Assembly (NCBI GenBank): GCA_003662485.1
Contig: QMYD01000011.1
Coordinates: 1 to 14,172, forward strand
Origin: Candidatus Hecatellales archaeon
GTDB taxonomy: Archaea; Thermoproteota; Bathyarchaeia; Hecatellales; Hecatellaceae
DNA: 14,172 nt
Direction: 5' to 3'
Below are positions 1 to 8,212 of the stretch, piece after piece. Each line of letters opens with the position of its first letter. Within the stretch, counting starts at the first letter, position 1. The notes below the pieces were generated by a model. That model saw nothing but the letters and a program-made list of their open reading frames with translations. It was not told the DNA's origin and made no database searches. The translations under genes and the position numbers were made by a program.

Positions 1-1968
1 AGGAATGCCCAGATATCGCTGAACGAGTATGTGACCGTTAGGAAGGCTATGGTTCGCAACGCCTCCAGCATAACCCTCGCCCCCGTAGATGTCAGAATAG
101 AATTCGACCCAGACTTCACCAACTTCGTTAAGTCACGCCTGCTTGAAATGCCTTTGGTGGAGGGAGATATCGTCCTCCTCTCCGTTTTCGGGAACGCCAT
201 GCCCTTCACCGTAGCCAAAACCAGGCCTTCAGGCATAGTAAGGGTTACCTCTGGAACCATCTTCCAGGTTTTAAGCGAGCCAGCCCCGGAGAAGAAGGGT
301 ATTCCCAGGATAACCTACGAGGACATTGGAGGCCTTCATGAGGAGGTTCAGAGGATAAGGGAGATGGTTGAACTCCCGCTAAGACATCCTGAACTCTTCC
401 AAAGGCTTGGTATTGAGCCTCCTAAGGGTGTACTGCTCCACGGGCCTCCAGGCTGCGGGAAGACGCTACTAGCGAAAGCCGTAGCCAACGAGGCTAACGC
501 CTACTTCATCAACATCAACGGCCCAGAAATCATGAGCAAATTCTACGGTGAATCAGAGGCAAGACTAAGGGAAATCTTTCAGAAGGCTCAGGAGAACGCT
601 CCAAGCATCATCTTCATCGATGAGATAGACGCTATTGCGCCTAAGAGGGAGGAGGTCGTGGGCGAGGTGGAGAAGAGGGTGGTAGCCCAGCTTCTCGCCC
701 TCATGGACGGCCTTCAAACCAGGGGGAACGTCATCGTTATAGGAGCAACCAACGTCCCCAACATGCTTGACCCCGCCCTGAGAAGGCCTGGACGCTTCGA
801 CAGGGAAATCGAGATAGGCGTGCCAGACAAGGATGGACGCCATGAAATCCTACTCATCCACACAAGGGGTATGCCTCTCGCCAAGGATGTCGACTTAAAG
901 AAGCTGGCTGAGATAACCCATGGCTACACGGGTGCGGATATAGCAGCCCTATGCAGGGAAGCCGCCATGAAGGCTTTGAGAAGATATCTTCCAGACATAG
1001 ACTTGGAGCAGGAGCGTATTCCACCCCAAATCTTGGAGAGTATGGAGATAAGGATGGACGACTTCATGGCAGCCTACAGGGAGATAACGCCTACAGCCAT
1101 GAGGGAGGTATTCATTGAGGTTCCAAACGTCCGCTGGGATGACATTGGAGGACTGGAGGAGGTTAAAAAGGAGCTTAGGGAGGCTGTTGAATGGCCGCTG
1201 AAGTACCCCCAGGCCTTTGAGAGGATTGGGATAAAGCCTCCAAAGGGCATCCTCCTCTACGGGCCTCCAGGCTGCGGGAAGACGCTACTAGCGAAGGCCA
1301 TAGCCACTGAAAGCGAGGCCAACTTCATAACCATTAAGGGACCCGAAGTCTTCAGTAAGTGGGTTGGAGAGTCTGAGAGAGCTGTTCGAGAGGTTTTCAG
1401 GAAGGCGAGGATGGCCTCTCCAGCCATCATCTTCTTCGACGAGTTCGATGCACTAGTTCCGAAGAGGGGGATGGGCTACGCCGACCAAGGCGTATCCGAG
1501 AGGGTGATAAGCCAGCTTCTAACCGAAATGGATGGAATCCTCAGCCTAGAAAACATCGTGGTGATCGGGGCTACAAACAGGCCTGACATCCTAGACCCAG
1601 CCGTCCTCAGACCTGGACGCTTCGACAAGCTCATCTACGTTCCACCCCCAGACGAGAAGGCCCGCCTTGAAATCTTCAAGGTTTACACGAAGAAGATGCC
1701 TTTAGGCGGGGATGTAAGCCTTAAAACGCTGGCCTCCCTGACTAAGGGCTATAGTGGAGCGGATATTGAGGCTGTCTGCAGGGAGGCTGGACTCAACGCT
1801 TTAAGGAAGAATATTAATGCTAAGGAGGTTACCATGGAAGACTTTAGGGAGGCCCTAGCCCACATAGGTCCAAGCATAACCAGCGAAATGGAGAAGTTCT
1901 ATGAGAGCTTTGGAGCCACCTACAGGAAGCAGCTTGAGAAAACACTTATCCCTCCACCCATAGCCTAA
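1..1968 (+). CDS. cdc48: Cdc48/VAT-type AAA+ ATPase, 5' end outside window
   Basis: The protein is a double-AAA+ hexameric unfoldase of the Cdc48/p97/VAT family, which extracts and unfolds proteins in the cytoplasm, often ahead of the proteasome. The reading frame is open from base 1. The residues before the GTG at 31 read [16 protein letters not shown], which fits the family's N-domain, so that GTG is internal and the gene is truncated by the window edge. The end of the N domain runs to about base 290. D1 has Walker A GPPGCGKT at 442-465, Walker B IIFIDEID at 607-630 and an RRPGRFD arginine-finger segment near 780. D2 has Walker A at 1261-1284, Walker B IIFFDEFD at 1426-1449 and LRPGRFD near 1606. 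The C-terminus is short and ends PPPIA. The stop TAA is followed in the same frame by the next gene. Family assignment is very secure. Confidence 0.97.
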   Translation, partial: RNAQISLNEYVTVRKAMVRNASSITLAPVDVRIEFDPDFTNFVKSRLLEMPLVEGDIVLLSVFGNAMPFTVAKTRPSGIVRVTSGTIFQVLSEPAPEKKGIPRITYEDIGGLHEEVQRIREMVELPLRHPELFQRLGIEPPKGVLLHGPPGCGKTLLAKAVANEANAYFININGPEIMSKFYGESEARLREIFQKAQENAPSIIFIDEIDAIAPKREEVVGEVEKRVVAQLLALMDGLQTRGNVIVIGATNVPNMLDPALRRPGRFDREIEIGVPDKDGRHEILLIHTRGMPLAKDVDLKKLAEITHGYTGADIAALCREAAMKALRRYLPDIDLEQERIPPQILESMEIRMDDFMAAYREITPTAMREVFIEVPNVRWDDIGGLEEVKKELREAVEWPLKYPQAFERIGIKPPKGILLYGPPGCGKTLLAKAIATESEANFITIKGPEVFSKWVGESERAVREVFRKARMASPAIIFFDEFDALVPKRGMGYADQGVSERVISQLLTEMDGILSLENIVVIGATNRPDILDPAVLRPGRFDKLIYVPPPDEKARLEIFKVYTKKMPLGGDVSLKTLASLTKGYSGADIEAVCREAGLNALRKNINAKEVTMEDFREALAHIGPSITSEMEKFYESFGATYRKQLEKTLIPPPIA

Positions 1969-1983
1969 TTGGAGCGAAAATCT

Positions 1984-2208
1984 TTGTCCTTCAAAATTTG
2001 GAGGCTTGTACCCTTACACCAGAAGATCATGGAAACCCTACGGCAGCTTGGCTCCTGCACGGATGAGGAGCTTTTGAAGGCCCTGGACAGAGGAGGTGAA
2101 AATGTTAGTCCGGAAACCCTGAGCAGAGCTCTCCTCCAGCTTGAAGTTAGAGGCCTAATAAGGGTTTTAAGCGCCCCTAAGGGTAGGAGGAAGATAGAGG
2201 TCAGATAG
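1984..2208 (+). CDS. Small winged-helix protein between cdc48 and fen1
   Basis: This is a protein of about 74 residues. It has a predicted helix ([16 protein letters not shown]), a TDEEL helix, a recognition-helix-like segment ([18 protein letters not shown]) and a basic wing ([10 protein letters not shown]), which together give a single winged-helix DNA-binding fold. I cannot name a specific family or target. The frame is open from a TTG at 1969 that abuts the cdc48 stop (TAATTG). I prefer the TTG at 1984 because GGAG at 1971-1974 lies nine bases upstream. It is almost certainly co-transcribed with cdc48. It could be a small transcription factor, or a replication/repair accessory given that fen1 follows. 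The fold is moderately sure and the function unknown. Confidence 0.72.
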   Translation: MSFKIWRLVPLHQKIMETLRQLGSCTDEELLKALDRGGENVSPETLSRALLQLEVRGLIRVLSAPKGRRKIEVR

Positions 2209-2224
2209 CCTTTATAGGCTTTTT
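2207..2224 (+). promoter_or_regulatory. Candidate fen1 promoter box A, or weak hairpin plus T-run
   Basis: The short gap before fen1 contains TTTATA (2211-2216), a good archaeal TATA-box core. It lies about 40 bases before the fen1 start, which would place transcription start near 2240. The same bases also form a 5-bp hairpin (AGCCT at 2207-2211, AGGCT at 2216-2220) followed by TTTT, which could instead end the upstream transcript. The two readings cannot be separated from sequence alone. Confidence 0.35.
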
Positions 2225-2240
2225 GGAGCCTTCCTATTTT

Positions 2241-2246
2241 GGGAGG
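2241..2246 (+). promoter_or_regulatory. Ribosome binding site fixing the TTG start of fen1
   Basis: GGGAGG sits eight bases before the TTG at 2255. It supports a TTG start, which yields the conserved FEN1 N-terminus MGVNLGDL. Confidence 0.75.
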
Positions 2247-2254
2247 CCTTAAGG

Positions 2255-3292
2255 TTGGGGGTTAACCTTGGAGACCTTGTACCCCGAAGGGAGATAAGTC
2301 TTGAGGAGCTTTCAGGGAAGAGCATAGCCATAGACGCCTATAACGCCCTATACCAGTTCCTCTCCATCATTAGGCAGCCCACTGGGGAGCCTCTCATGGA
2401 TAGGGCGGGGAGGATAACAAGCCATCTAAGCGGCCTCCTATACAGGACGGCAAACCTCGTGGAGAAGGGAATAAAAGTCGTATACGTCTTCGATGGAACC
2501 CCGCCCTCGCTTAAGGAGGCTGAAATCAAGAGGAGGATGCAGGCTAGGGAGGAGGCTGCCATCAAGTATCAGGAAGCCTTAAAGAGGGGGGACCTCGAGG
2601 AGGTTAGGGTTTACGCTCAAGCCACAAGCAGGCTTGGAGATGACATGGTTGAGGATGCTAAGAGGCTTTTAACGCTTCTCGGGGTTCCCTGGGTTCAGGC
2701 CCCCTCCGAGGGTGAGGCTCAAGCCGCCTACCTTGCGGCTAAAGGCCACGTTTGGGCTTCCGCAAGCCAGGACTATGACTCCCTACTCTTCGGAGCGCCA
2801 AGACTGGTGAGAAACCTAACCATAACGGGGCGGAGGAAGCTTCCAAGGAAGAATGTTTACGTGGAGGTTAACCCGGAGCTCGTCGAGCTTGAGGAGGTTT
2901 TAAGGCAGCTTGGCATAGGGAGGGAGCAGCTAGTCGACTTAGGCATCCTCGTTGGAACCGACTACAATCCTGATGGGATAAAGGGGATAGGGCCTAAAAC
3001 CGCCCACAAGCTGATTAGGGAGGAGGGAAGCCTTGAAAGGCTTGAAGGCTTGCTTAAGGCTAGGGGAGGCCTACCTGAAAACTGGAGGCAGATCAGGGAG
3101 ATCTTCCTCAAACCAGATGTAACCGACGAATTCAAGATTGAGTGGAGGGAGCCCGACGTAGAGGGTGTGGTAGCCTTCCTCTGTGGTGAAAGAGACTTCT
3201 CTGAGGATAGGGTTAGAAACGCCTTGGAAAAGTTTAGGGCTGGGATGGGTGAGCTGAAGGCTAAGCGCACCTTAGATGCCTGGTTCGGCTAA
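2255..3292 (+). CDS. fen: Flap endonuclease 1 (FEN1)
   Basis: This structure-specific 5' nuclease removes flaps during Okazaki-fragment maturation and long-patch repair. The 345-residue length is normal for archaeal FEN1. The N-terminal [10 protein letters not shown] is exactly the family start, encoded from TTG. The acidic metal-binding residues are visible: D27 (IAIDAYN), D80 (VFDGTPP), E152 and E154 (PSEGEAQAA), D173 and D175 (SQDYDS) and D236 (GTDYN). A helix-hairpin-helix ([14 protein letters not shown], about 241-254) follows. The C-terminal TLDAWFG (339-345) is a PIP-box-like PCNA-binding tail. A GGGAGG site lies eight bases upstream. The gene converges on the minus-strand gene at 3297 with four bases between them. 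Nothing appears damaged. Confidence 0.98.
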   Translation: MGVNLGDLVPRREISLEELSGKSIAIDAYNALYQFLSIIRQPTGEPLMDRAGRITSHLSGLLYRTANLVEKGIKVVYVFDGTPPSLKEAEIKRRMQAREEAAIKYQEALKRGDLEEVRVYAQATSRLGDDMVEDAKRLLTLLGVPWVQAPSEGEAQAAYLAAKGHVWASASQDYDSLLFGAPRLVRNLTITGRRKLPRKNVYVEVNPELVELEEVLRQLGIGREQLVDLGILVGTDYNPDGIKGIGPKTAHKLIREEGSLERLEGLLKARGGLPENWRQIREIFLKPDVTDEFKIEWREPDVEGVVAFLCGERDFSEDRVRNALEKFRAGMGELKAKRTLDAWFG

Positions 3293-3307
3293 GCCTTTAA
3301 AGGTAGC
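3288..3307. terminator. Inverted repeat between convergent fen1 and the 138-aa gene
   Basis: A perfect 10-bp palindrome CCTTTAAAGG (3294-3303) is flanked by GCTA (3288-3291) and TAGC (3304-3307), giving an imperfect 20-base inverted repeat. It contains the stop codons of both converging genes. It could work as a bidirectional terminator, but it lacks a long T-run and could be coincidental. Confidence 0.3.
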
Positions 3308-3713
3308 TGGAGATTCCCGGTATATCCTCCCTACCTAAAACCTTCCTAACAGCGTAAATTATAGCGTTGGCATACAGCAGTGTGAAGTCGGCTACATCCT
3401 CAGCTGGCGGGAGGAAAGGTAAACCCTCCACATCGTAGAGGATTTGAAGCTCATCCTCGAATTCAGGCTCATTCCTCCGCATCAAAAAGCATATTCTAAA
3501 GTTTTTTAGGGGTTCGAAGGCTAGGGCCCACTCTATCGAGGAATCCTCAAGCGGTGGAGGGTCGAGGAAGAAGCCTCCCAGCGCCTCAGCCACTCTTTCA
3601 GCCTCCCCACGCCTCACATGCTTCAAAACCTGCATCCTAATCTTTATCCCGTTTCTGATGAAGCTCTCGTGAGCCTGGCCTCCCTCAAAAAACCTTATGT
3701 TGACGAGTTTCAC
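3297..3713 (-). CDS. Uncharacterised 138-aa protein, possibly DUF3786-like
   Basis: I do not recognise this protein with confidence. It is 138 residues, soluble-looking, with no signal peptide or membrane segment. The middle (FRICFLMRRNEPEFEDELQI) followed by LYDVEGLPFLPPAEDVADF resembles the pattern of a hydrophobic strand, an acidic 'DEEF' stretch, a 'LFD' and a 'LPAED' helix that I associate with DUF3786 proteins. This is weak recall, not a search result. The start is GTG at 3713 with purine-rich sequence (GGGAAAG) directly before it. It follows the isoaspartate methyltransferase by only 15 bases, so the two are probably co-transcribed. The function is unknown. Confidence 0.7.
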   Translation of the reverse strand: MKLVNIRFFEGGQAHESFIRNGIKIRMQVLKHVRRGEAERVAEALGGFFLDPPPLEDSSIEWALAFEPLKNFRICFLMRRNEPEFEDELQILYDVEGLPFLPPAEDVADFTLLYANAIIYAVRKVLGREDIPGISSYL

Positions 3714-3728
3714 CTTTCCCGGGCCCCC

Positions 3729-4445
3729 TTAAACCCTGTAGCCGTAGGCTCCCCTTAAGGGGACGAAGGCCACGCTTAAAAGGTCTTCCCAGCTTAGGCT
3801 TCCGTCAGCCCGCTTCCTGGCAACCCTTAAAACCTGGTAGGTGTAGGGGTCTCCAACCGGGATTACGAGAATTCCGCCCGGTTTGAGCTGCTGGGCTAGG
3901 GGTGGAGGAATCCCGGGTGCAGCTGCGGTTACGAGAATCCTATCGTAGGGTGCCTCCTCAGGGTAGCCTAGCGAGCCATCCCCCTGGATAACCGTAACCC
4001 TCCCAGCGTAGGAGGTAGCTTCAAGATTTCTCCTAGCCATCTCAACCAGCCCACCAACAATCTCGATGGTGTAAACGTGGCCCGGCTTCTCAGAGCCCTT
4101 TGGAGCTACTATTTCCGCTATCACGGCGGCATGGTAGCCGCAGCCAGCTCCAACCTCCAAGATTTTCTGGCCCTCCTCCAACTCTAGGAGCTCGCACATG
4201 AGGGCTACCATGTGGAGGGCTGAAACCGTTTGACCCCAACCTATGGGTAGGGGAGTGTCAAGGTAGGCTTGCTCCCTAAGCCTCTCCGGAACAAACCTCT
4301 CCCTTGGAACCTTAAGCATGGCCTCCTCAACCTTCCGGCTTCTAATAACACCTTGGGCTTTAAGCTCCTCCACAGCCCTCCTCCTCTTCTCTTCAAAGCC
4401 TTCCAAAGCCTGAACTCCCAAACTTGAAAGGTTGGCTTCCACCAA
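3729..4445 (-). CDS. pcm: Protein-L-isoaspartate O-methyltransferase
   Basis: This SAM-dependent methyltransferase repairs isoaspartyl residues that form in ageing proteins. The family hallmarks are present: RVPRERFVP-like substrate segment (KVPRERFVPERLREQAY, 45-61), GWGQTVSALHMVALM (69-83) containing the conserved Ser, SAM motif I EVGAGCGY (97-104), an acidic motif near TIEIV (126-130) and the post-motif LVTAAAP (171-177). The 238-residue frame starts at TTG 4445, a little longer than typical. An AT-rich TATA-like block directly abuts that TTG, so translation may really begin at TTG 4421 (LGVQALEG). The cytoplasmic repair role fits the neighbouring TldD/TldE genes. The family call is very secure; the start is not. 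Confidence 0.96.
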   Translation of the reverse strand: MVEANLSSLGVQALEGFEEKRRRAVEELKAQGVIRSRKVEEAMLKVPRERFVPERLREQAYLDTPLPIGWGQTVSALHMVALMCELLELEEGQKILEVGAGCGYHAAVIAEIVAPKGSEKPGHVYTIEIVGGLVEMARRNLEATSYAGRVTVIQGDGSLGYPEEAPYDRILVTAAAPGIPPPLAQQLKPGGILVIPVGDPYTYQVLRVARKRADGSLSWEDLLSVAFVPLRGAYGYRV

Positions 4446-4463
4446 TTTTAAAATTTTAAATAT
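4446..4463 (-). promoter_or_regulatory. Candidate TATA box for the pcm transcript
   Basis: Read on the minus strand, this is ATATTTAAAATTTTAAAA, the most AT-rich block in this GC-rich stretch and a good archaeal box A. At the usual 25-base spacing, transcription would begin around 4430-4420. This favours the TTG at 4421 as the pcm start, with little or no leader. It lies just after the pmbA stop, so it gives pcm and the downstream 138-aa gene their own promoter. Confidence 0.45.
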
Positions 4464-5810
4464 TCAGCCTACTATCCTGACATCTTCCACCCTAATCCAT
4501 GGGGCTACCAGCGAGTCTACCATCCTAAGGTTGGAGGCAACCCCTGAAATCTTCTCTAGAAGCTCATAGATGGTTCCAGCGAGCATAAGGCTTCGAATAG
4601 GCTTAACTAGGCTTCCATCCCTGATAAGCCATACGGGGGCTGCCACCACCGAGAACTCCCCGCTTTCAGGATTGCTACTGTGGGCTCCCTGAACGTAGGG
4701 CACATAGAAGCCGTAGCTGATTTCGGCTAGGAGCCCCTCAGGGCTGAGGTTTGAAGGCTCCACCACAAGGTTTGAAGGCTCAATAGTGGGGGTGGAGGCG
4801 TAGGAGGCTCTGAAAGCGTTCCCCGTGCTTTCAACCCCATCCCTGCAAGCCCGATAATGGTCGTAGAGGAAACCCCTCAAAACTCCACGCTCAATAAGGC
4901 TTGTCCTACGGCTCGGCGTCCCCTCATCGTCAAAGCTTGAAGTGTTCAAGCCTCCGGGGAGAAGGCCGTCATCAGTTAAGGTTAGAAGGGTTGATGCAAT
5001 TCTCTCCCCCATTCGGCCTCGAAGGGGGGAACGCCCCCTCTGAACGTTTTCAGCCTTCAAGGCTGGGACCAGCGTGTAGGATAGGAGTGATAGGAGTGCT
5101 TGCTGGCCAAGGACTATGCAGGCTCTGCCCCCCTCAGCCTTTCCAGCGCCTAGGGCTGACAGTGCCATCCTAGCAGCCTCCCTACCAACCCAGCCTGCTT
5201 CAAGCTTAAGCCTCCTCGAATGATTGAACTCGAAGCAGGAGGGGGTGGTTTCGAAGCCTTCCTTAGCTAGGGTTGAGAGGTGGCAGTGGGCCCAGGTTCC
5301 CTTATCCTCAGCCTCAACGTGAAGGCTGTTGGCTAGGGCCCTTTGAACATAGATTAGGGAGACCCCTCCATCTGAGACCTTAACCCGCCTGTCCAGGCTT
5401 AAGGCTTCCCCCAGCATTTCTGAGGCCAGGCTTACCGCCTTTCCAACTTCGGCTTCAGCTATCTCGCCATCATAGGTTTCCTGGGCTTCCGGATAGCTTT
5501 CAGGGGAGGGGAGACCCCTCCAACCTTCCAAGGGCTGGGAAACCCTTGCAAGCTTCAGAGCCCTGCGAACGGTTTCCTCAACACCCTCCACGGTAAGCCT
5601 GCTCGTATAAGCGAAGCCCATTCGGCCTTGAAGGAAAAACCTGAAGCCCAAGCCTTCCTCCCGGAAGGTTTTAGCCCTCACAATTTGATCGTTTTCTATG
5701 GTGGCTGAAACCGTTCGAACCCTGCTTGCGTAGGCTTCACCCTCACCCCCAAGCGACTCGCAGAGCCTAACAGCTTTTAGGGCTGCGTCTAGGAGGCTTG
5801 GTTCTCCCAT
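4464..5810 (-). CDS. pmbA: TldE/PmbA-like protein, partner of TldD
   Basis: This is the non-catalytic half of the TldD/TldE (PmbA) metallopeptidase pair. In bacteria the heterodimer degrades unfolded peptides and finishes some ribosomally made modified peptides; the archaeal substrates are not known. The 448-residue length is typical. It has the N-terminal FREEGLGFRFFLQGRMGFAYTS segment shared with TldD, the SSFDDEGTPSRRT motif, and a C-terminal region GSLVKPIRSLMLAGTIYELL typical of the family. The HExxxH zinc motif is absent, as expected for TldE. A seven-residue echo (EPSNLVVEPSNLSP) occurs near residue 350. The ATG at 5810 overlaps the tldD stop by one base (TAATG), so the two are translationally coupled. 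It ends in TGA, showing that TGA is a normal stop here. Confidence 0.93.
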   Translation of the reverse strand: MGEPSLLDAALKAVRLCESLGGEGEAYASRVRTVSATIENDQIVRAKTFREEGLGFRFFLQGRMGFAYTSRLTVEGVEETVRRALKLARVSQPLEGWRGLPSPESYPEAQETYDGEIAEAEVGKAVSLASEMLGEALSLDRRVKVSDGGVSLIYVQRALANSLHVEAEDKGTWAHCHLSTLAKEGFETTPSCFEFNHSRRLKLEAGWVGREAARMALSALGAGKAEGGRACIVLGQQALLSLLSYTLVPALKAENVQRGRSPLRGRMGERIASTLLTLTDDGLLPGGLNTSSFDDEGTPSRRTSLIERGVLRGFLYDHYRACRDGVESTGNAFRASYASTPTIEPSNLVVEPSNLSPEGLLAEISYGFYVPYVQGAHSSNPESGEFSVVAAPVWLIRDGSLVKPIRSLMLAGTIYELLEKISGVASNLRMVDSLVAPWIRVEDVRIVG

Positions 5811-7192
5811 TAGTCTCTACCCCCAATCCTCAGGCTTCTAACCCTAATGGTTGGCCCCCCATCACTAATGAAGGCTGTTTGACCCTTCCCGCAGCGGCCA
5901 GGCCAGAGTTCGAAATCCCTTCCAACAGCTTCAACCTCCATGAGGGTTTCAAGGGTGTTCCCGGCGATGGATAGGTTTCTCACAGGCCTCCCCACCTCGC
6001 CCTTAACGATTTCATAGGCTTCTTGAACACCCACCTGGAAGGTTCCATCCATGTTGGTTTGACCACCCCTCAAAGCCTTCAAGTAGTAGCCGAACCTTAC
6101 GGGTTCAAAGAGCTCCTCGAGGCTGTGGTCTCCAGGAGCCATAAAGGTATTCCTCATCCTAACAATGGGTGTATACCTAAAGTTTTCAGCCCTAGCGTTC
6201 CCCGTTGGTTCGGCTTCAAGTCTTCCAGCGGTTTCCCGATTGTGGAGGAAGCCTGTAACCCTACCCTGCTCGAGGATGGCAACCCTCCTAGCCCTAACCC
6301 CCTCATCATCGTAGGGTGAATAGCCGAAGGAGCCCTCTAAGCCTCCATCATCATAGATGGTTACGTGGTTTGAGGCTACCTGCCGGCCAGCTTGGTCGAG
6401 GAGGATGGAGCCTGAGAGGGCTAGGTCAGCCTCAGCCATGTGGCCTAGCGACTCATGGGCGAAGACCCCTACCACGCTCGGCCCGAGCACGGCTGGGTAG
6501 GCTCCACCCTTAGCCGCCACAGCTTCAAGCTGCCCTTTAACCCTATCCACAAGCCTCCTCTTCAAGGCTTCAATCCTAGCTTCCTCGAAGTATTCGAAGC
6601 CTAGGCTTGCTCCAGCCTCCTCGCTAGCTGTGGCGTAGACTCCAGCCTCATAGGCGGATAGGGTTACCCTAAGCCAGACGTAAACCTTCTCCTGGAGAAC
6701 CCTTGCCCCCTCACTCGTGTAAACGTATTGGAGGCTGGAGAGGTCGAGGTATTCAACCGTGCAACTTCTAATCCTCCCATCAGCCTCCAGAAGGCTTCGG
6801 TTTAAACCCAGCGTGAGGGAGGCCTTCTCCTCGATGGGAACCTTGGAGGGGTGAACCTTAACCCCCCAGCGGAGTTTAACCCTTTCAGGCTTAACCTCAG
6901 CCAGCCTCACCGGGCTTCTAATCTCCTCCCCTATGGAGGAGGCAAGCTTAAAGGCTTCCTCCGCAGCCCTGCCAGCTGAGGTGGAATCCACGTTTGAGGT
7001 TGAGGCGTAGCCCCATGCGCCTTTAGCTAGAACCCTCACCCCAATCCCGCTTTCAAAGCCCTCCCTTGCAACCTCAATTCTGCCATCCTTAACGGTTATC
7101 CTCGTTTTCACCGTTTTTTCTCCCCTAGCCTCCACCAGTGAAGCACCAAGCTTCATCCCCACATCTAAGGCTTCTAGGAGAGCCTCCTCCAA
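5810..7192 (-). CDS. tldD: TldD-like zinc metallopeptidase
   Basis: This is the catalytic subunit of the TldD/TldE peptidase. The 460-residue protein carries the zinc motif HESLGH (His246, Glu247, His251) and the late cysteine in PGRCGKGQ (Cys434) that serves as a third metal ligand in the family. It also has YDDEG near residue 295 and the characteristic TldD tail TAFISDGGPTIRVRSLRIGG. N-terminal FESGIGVRVLAKGAWGYAST pairs with the equivalent segment in the downstream partner. The start is TTG at 7192, supported by GGGAGG (7202-7207) nine bases upstream. It is the first gene of the minus-strand tldD-pmbA unit and is divergent from the CofE-like gene. The assignment is secure; the cellular substrate is unknown. 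Confidence 0.95.
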   Translation of the reverse strand: MEEALLEALDVGMKLGASLVEARGEKTVKTRITVKDGRIEVAREGFESGIGVRVLAKGAWGYASTSNVDSTSAGRAAEEAFKLASSIGEEIRSPVRLAEVKPERVKLRWGVKVHPSKVPIEEKASLTLGLNRSLLEADGRIRSCTVEYLDLSSLQYVYTSEGARVLQEKVYVWLRVTLSAYEAGVYATASEEAGASLGFEYFEEARIEALKRRLVDRVKGQLEAVAAKGGAYPAVLGPSVVGVFAHESLGHMAEADLALSGSILLDQAGRQVASNHVTIYDDGGLEGSFGYSPYDDEGVRARRVAILEQGRVTGFLHNRETAGRLEAEPTGNARAENFRYTPIVRMRNTFMAPGDHSLEELFEPVRFGYYLKALRGGQTNMDGTFQVGVQEAYEIVKGEVGRPVRNLSIAGNTLETLMEVEAVGRDFELWPGRCGKGQTAFISDGGPTIRVRSLRIGGRD

Positions 7193-7201
7193 GGCTAAAA
7201 C

Positions 7202-7207
7202 CCTCCC
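7202..7207 (-). promoter_or_regulatory. Ribosome binding site for tldD
   Basis: On the minus strand this reads GGGAGG, nine bases before the TTG at 7192. It decides for a TTG start because no ATG or GTG is better placed. Confidence 0.7.
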
Positions 7208-7280
7208 AAAGACCTTATTTAGGCTTCTAGGCTTAAAGCGGGGAAAAAGTTTTTGGAGGCTTAGAGGATAGCTTAACGCT

Positions 7281-7285
7281 GGAGG
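7281..7285 (+). promoter_or_regulatory. Ribosome binding site for the CofE-like gene
   Basis: GGAGG lies five bases before the TTG at 7291 and supports that start. The 98-base divergent region to tldD holds both genes' signals; I see no convincing TATA box for the plus strand. Confidence 0.65.
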
Positions 7286-7290
7286 AAGGC

Positions 7291-8166
7291 TTGGGAGGCT
7301 GGGTTAAGCTTAACCATCCACTCGTGGAGAGGCTTAGGAGGGTTAGGACAGGCTACTGGCTTCCAGGCGTAGACTACGCTGGAAGGGTTGCGGAGGCTGT
7401 TGAAGGCCTCGTCTGCGAAGGCGATATTGTAGCCGTATCGGAGAAGGCTATTTCAACCGCTTCAAAGTTTCTAGTGGATGAAGGGGAGGTTGAGCCTGGG
7501 AGGACTGCAAGGTTTCTAGCCTCCTTCTGGATGAGGAAGGTTTGGGGCTACTTCCTAGGCCCCCTCTGCAGGCTTAAACCCCAAACCTATAGGAGGCTTA
7601 GAGGCTACCCTAGGCTTGAGGGAGCCCGCCACAAGCAGTTAGCCCTCCAGAGGGCTGGAATCCTCCAAGCTCTCAAATTCGGCTCCGAAGGTGGAATAGA
7701 CGCCTCAAACCTTCCAGCCTCCTACGTCAGCCTTCCACTCCCAAACCCAGGCTGGGCTGCTAGGAGAATTCACGAAGCCATCAAAGGCAGGCTTGGAGTT
7801 GAAGCCGCCGTTCTAATAGTGGATTCGGATAAGACTTATTCGCTGGGAGGTTTACATCTTGCCCCAACACCCACCAGCCTGGAAAACGTGAGGAGTGGAG
7901 GCGGCATTATATACTATGTTTTTGGCAGGCTTTTCAAGCTTAAGCCTAGGGCTACACCCAAAGCCTGGTATCCGCCTGGAAGCCTAACCCTGGATGAGGC
8001 TCTAGAAATGGCCGAACTCGCCCATCAGGCCATGAGCAGGGGGAAACCTAAAACGGTTTGGGATATGGCTGAAACCTTCGGGGTAAACCTGACAGGTGTA
8101 ACCCTAACCATGCTTAAAAAGATACCCCACCACCCCATCGTCATCCTCAAGCGAAAGCAATTTTAA
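7291..8166 (+). CDS. CofE-like (F420-0:L-glutamate ligase family) protein, function unproven
   Basis: The 291-residue protein resembles the coenzyme F420-0:gamma-glutamyl ligase family (CofE, COG1478), which adds glutamate to F420-0 using GTP. Shared landmarks are GDIVAVSEKAIS (44-55), GGIDASN (134-140), the following PNPGWAARRIHEAI (151-164) and the hydrophobic strand plus acid VLIVDSDKTYS (174-184). Genuine CofE usually has a DTNGR/DTFGR-like motif at that last position, and here it is DSDKTY, so nucleotide or metal handling may differ. There is an insertion rich in aromatic residues (FWMRKVWGYFLGPLCR, about 79-94), and the C-terminal third diverges. TTG start with GGAGG upstream. Neighbours give no F420 pathway context. 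It may be a paralogue with another acyl acceptor. Fold moderately sure, reaction not. Confidence 0.75.
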   Translation: MGGWVKLNHPLVERLRRVRTGYWLPGVDYAGRVAEAVEGLVCEGDIVAVSEKAISTASKFLVDEGEVEPGRTARFLASFWMRKVWGYFLGPLCRLKPQTYRRLRGYPRLEGARHKQLALQRAGILQALKFGSEGGIDASNLPASYVSLPLPNPGWAARRIHEAIKGRLGVEAAVLIVDSDKTYSLGGLHLAPTPTSLENVRSGGGIIYYVFGRLFKLKPRATPKAWYPPGSLTLDEALEMAELAHQAMSRGKPKTVWDMAETFGVNLTGVTLTMLKKIPHHPIVILKRKQF

Positions 8167-8185
8167 AATACTTAGACAAGACAAA

Positions 8186-8196
8186 AAATTTTAAAG
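8186..8196 (+). promoter_or_regulatory. Candidate TATA box for the RAM-domain gene
   Basis: AAATTTTAAAG in the 37-base gap after the CofE-like gene is a reasonable archaeal box A. At about 25 bases' spacing, transcription would start close to 8213, which suggests a leaderless or near-leaderless mRNA beginning at the TTG at 8213. Confidence 0.4.
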
Positions 8197-8212
8197 CTTC
8201 GGGTTGTCGGGT

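Noticed and set aside
4747..4781. A 14-base direct repeat in pmbA encoding the EPSNL echo
   Set aside because: Homologues normally have an NLxxEPG-type segment here, so this is likely a small local similarity, not a functional repeat.
7302..7315. A perfect 14-base palindrome GGTTAAGCTTAACC near the start of the CofE-like gene
   Set aside because: About one such palindrome is expected by chance in 14 kb, and it lies within codons for WVKLN; there is no second site to suggest an operator.
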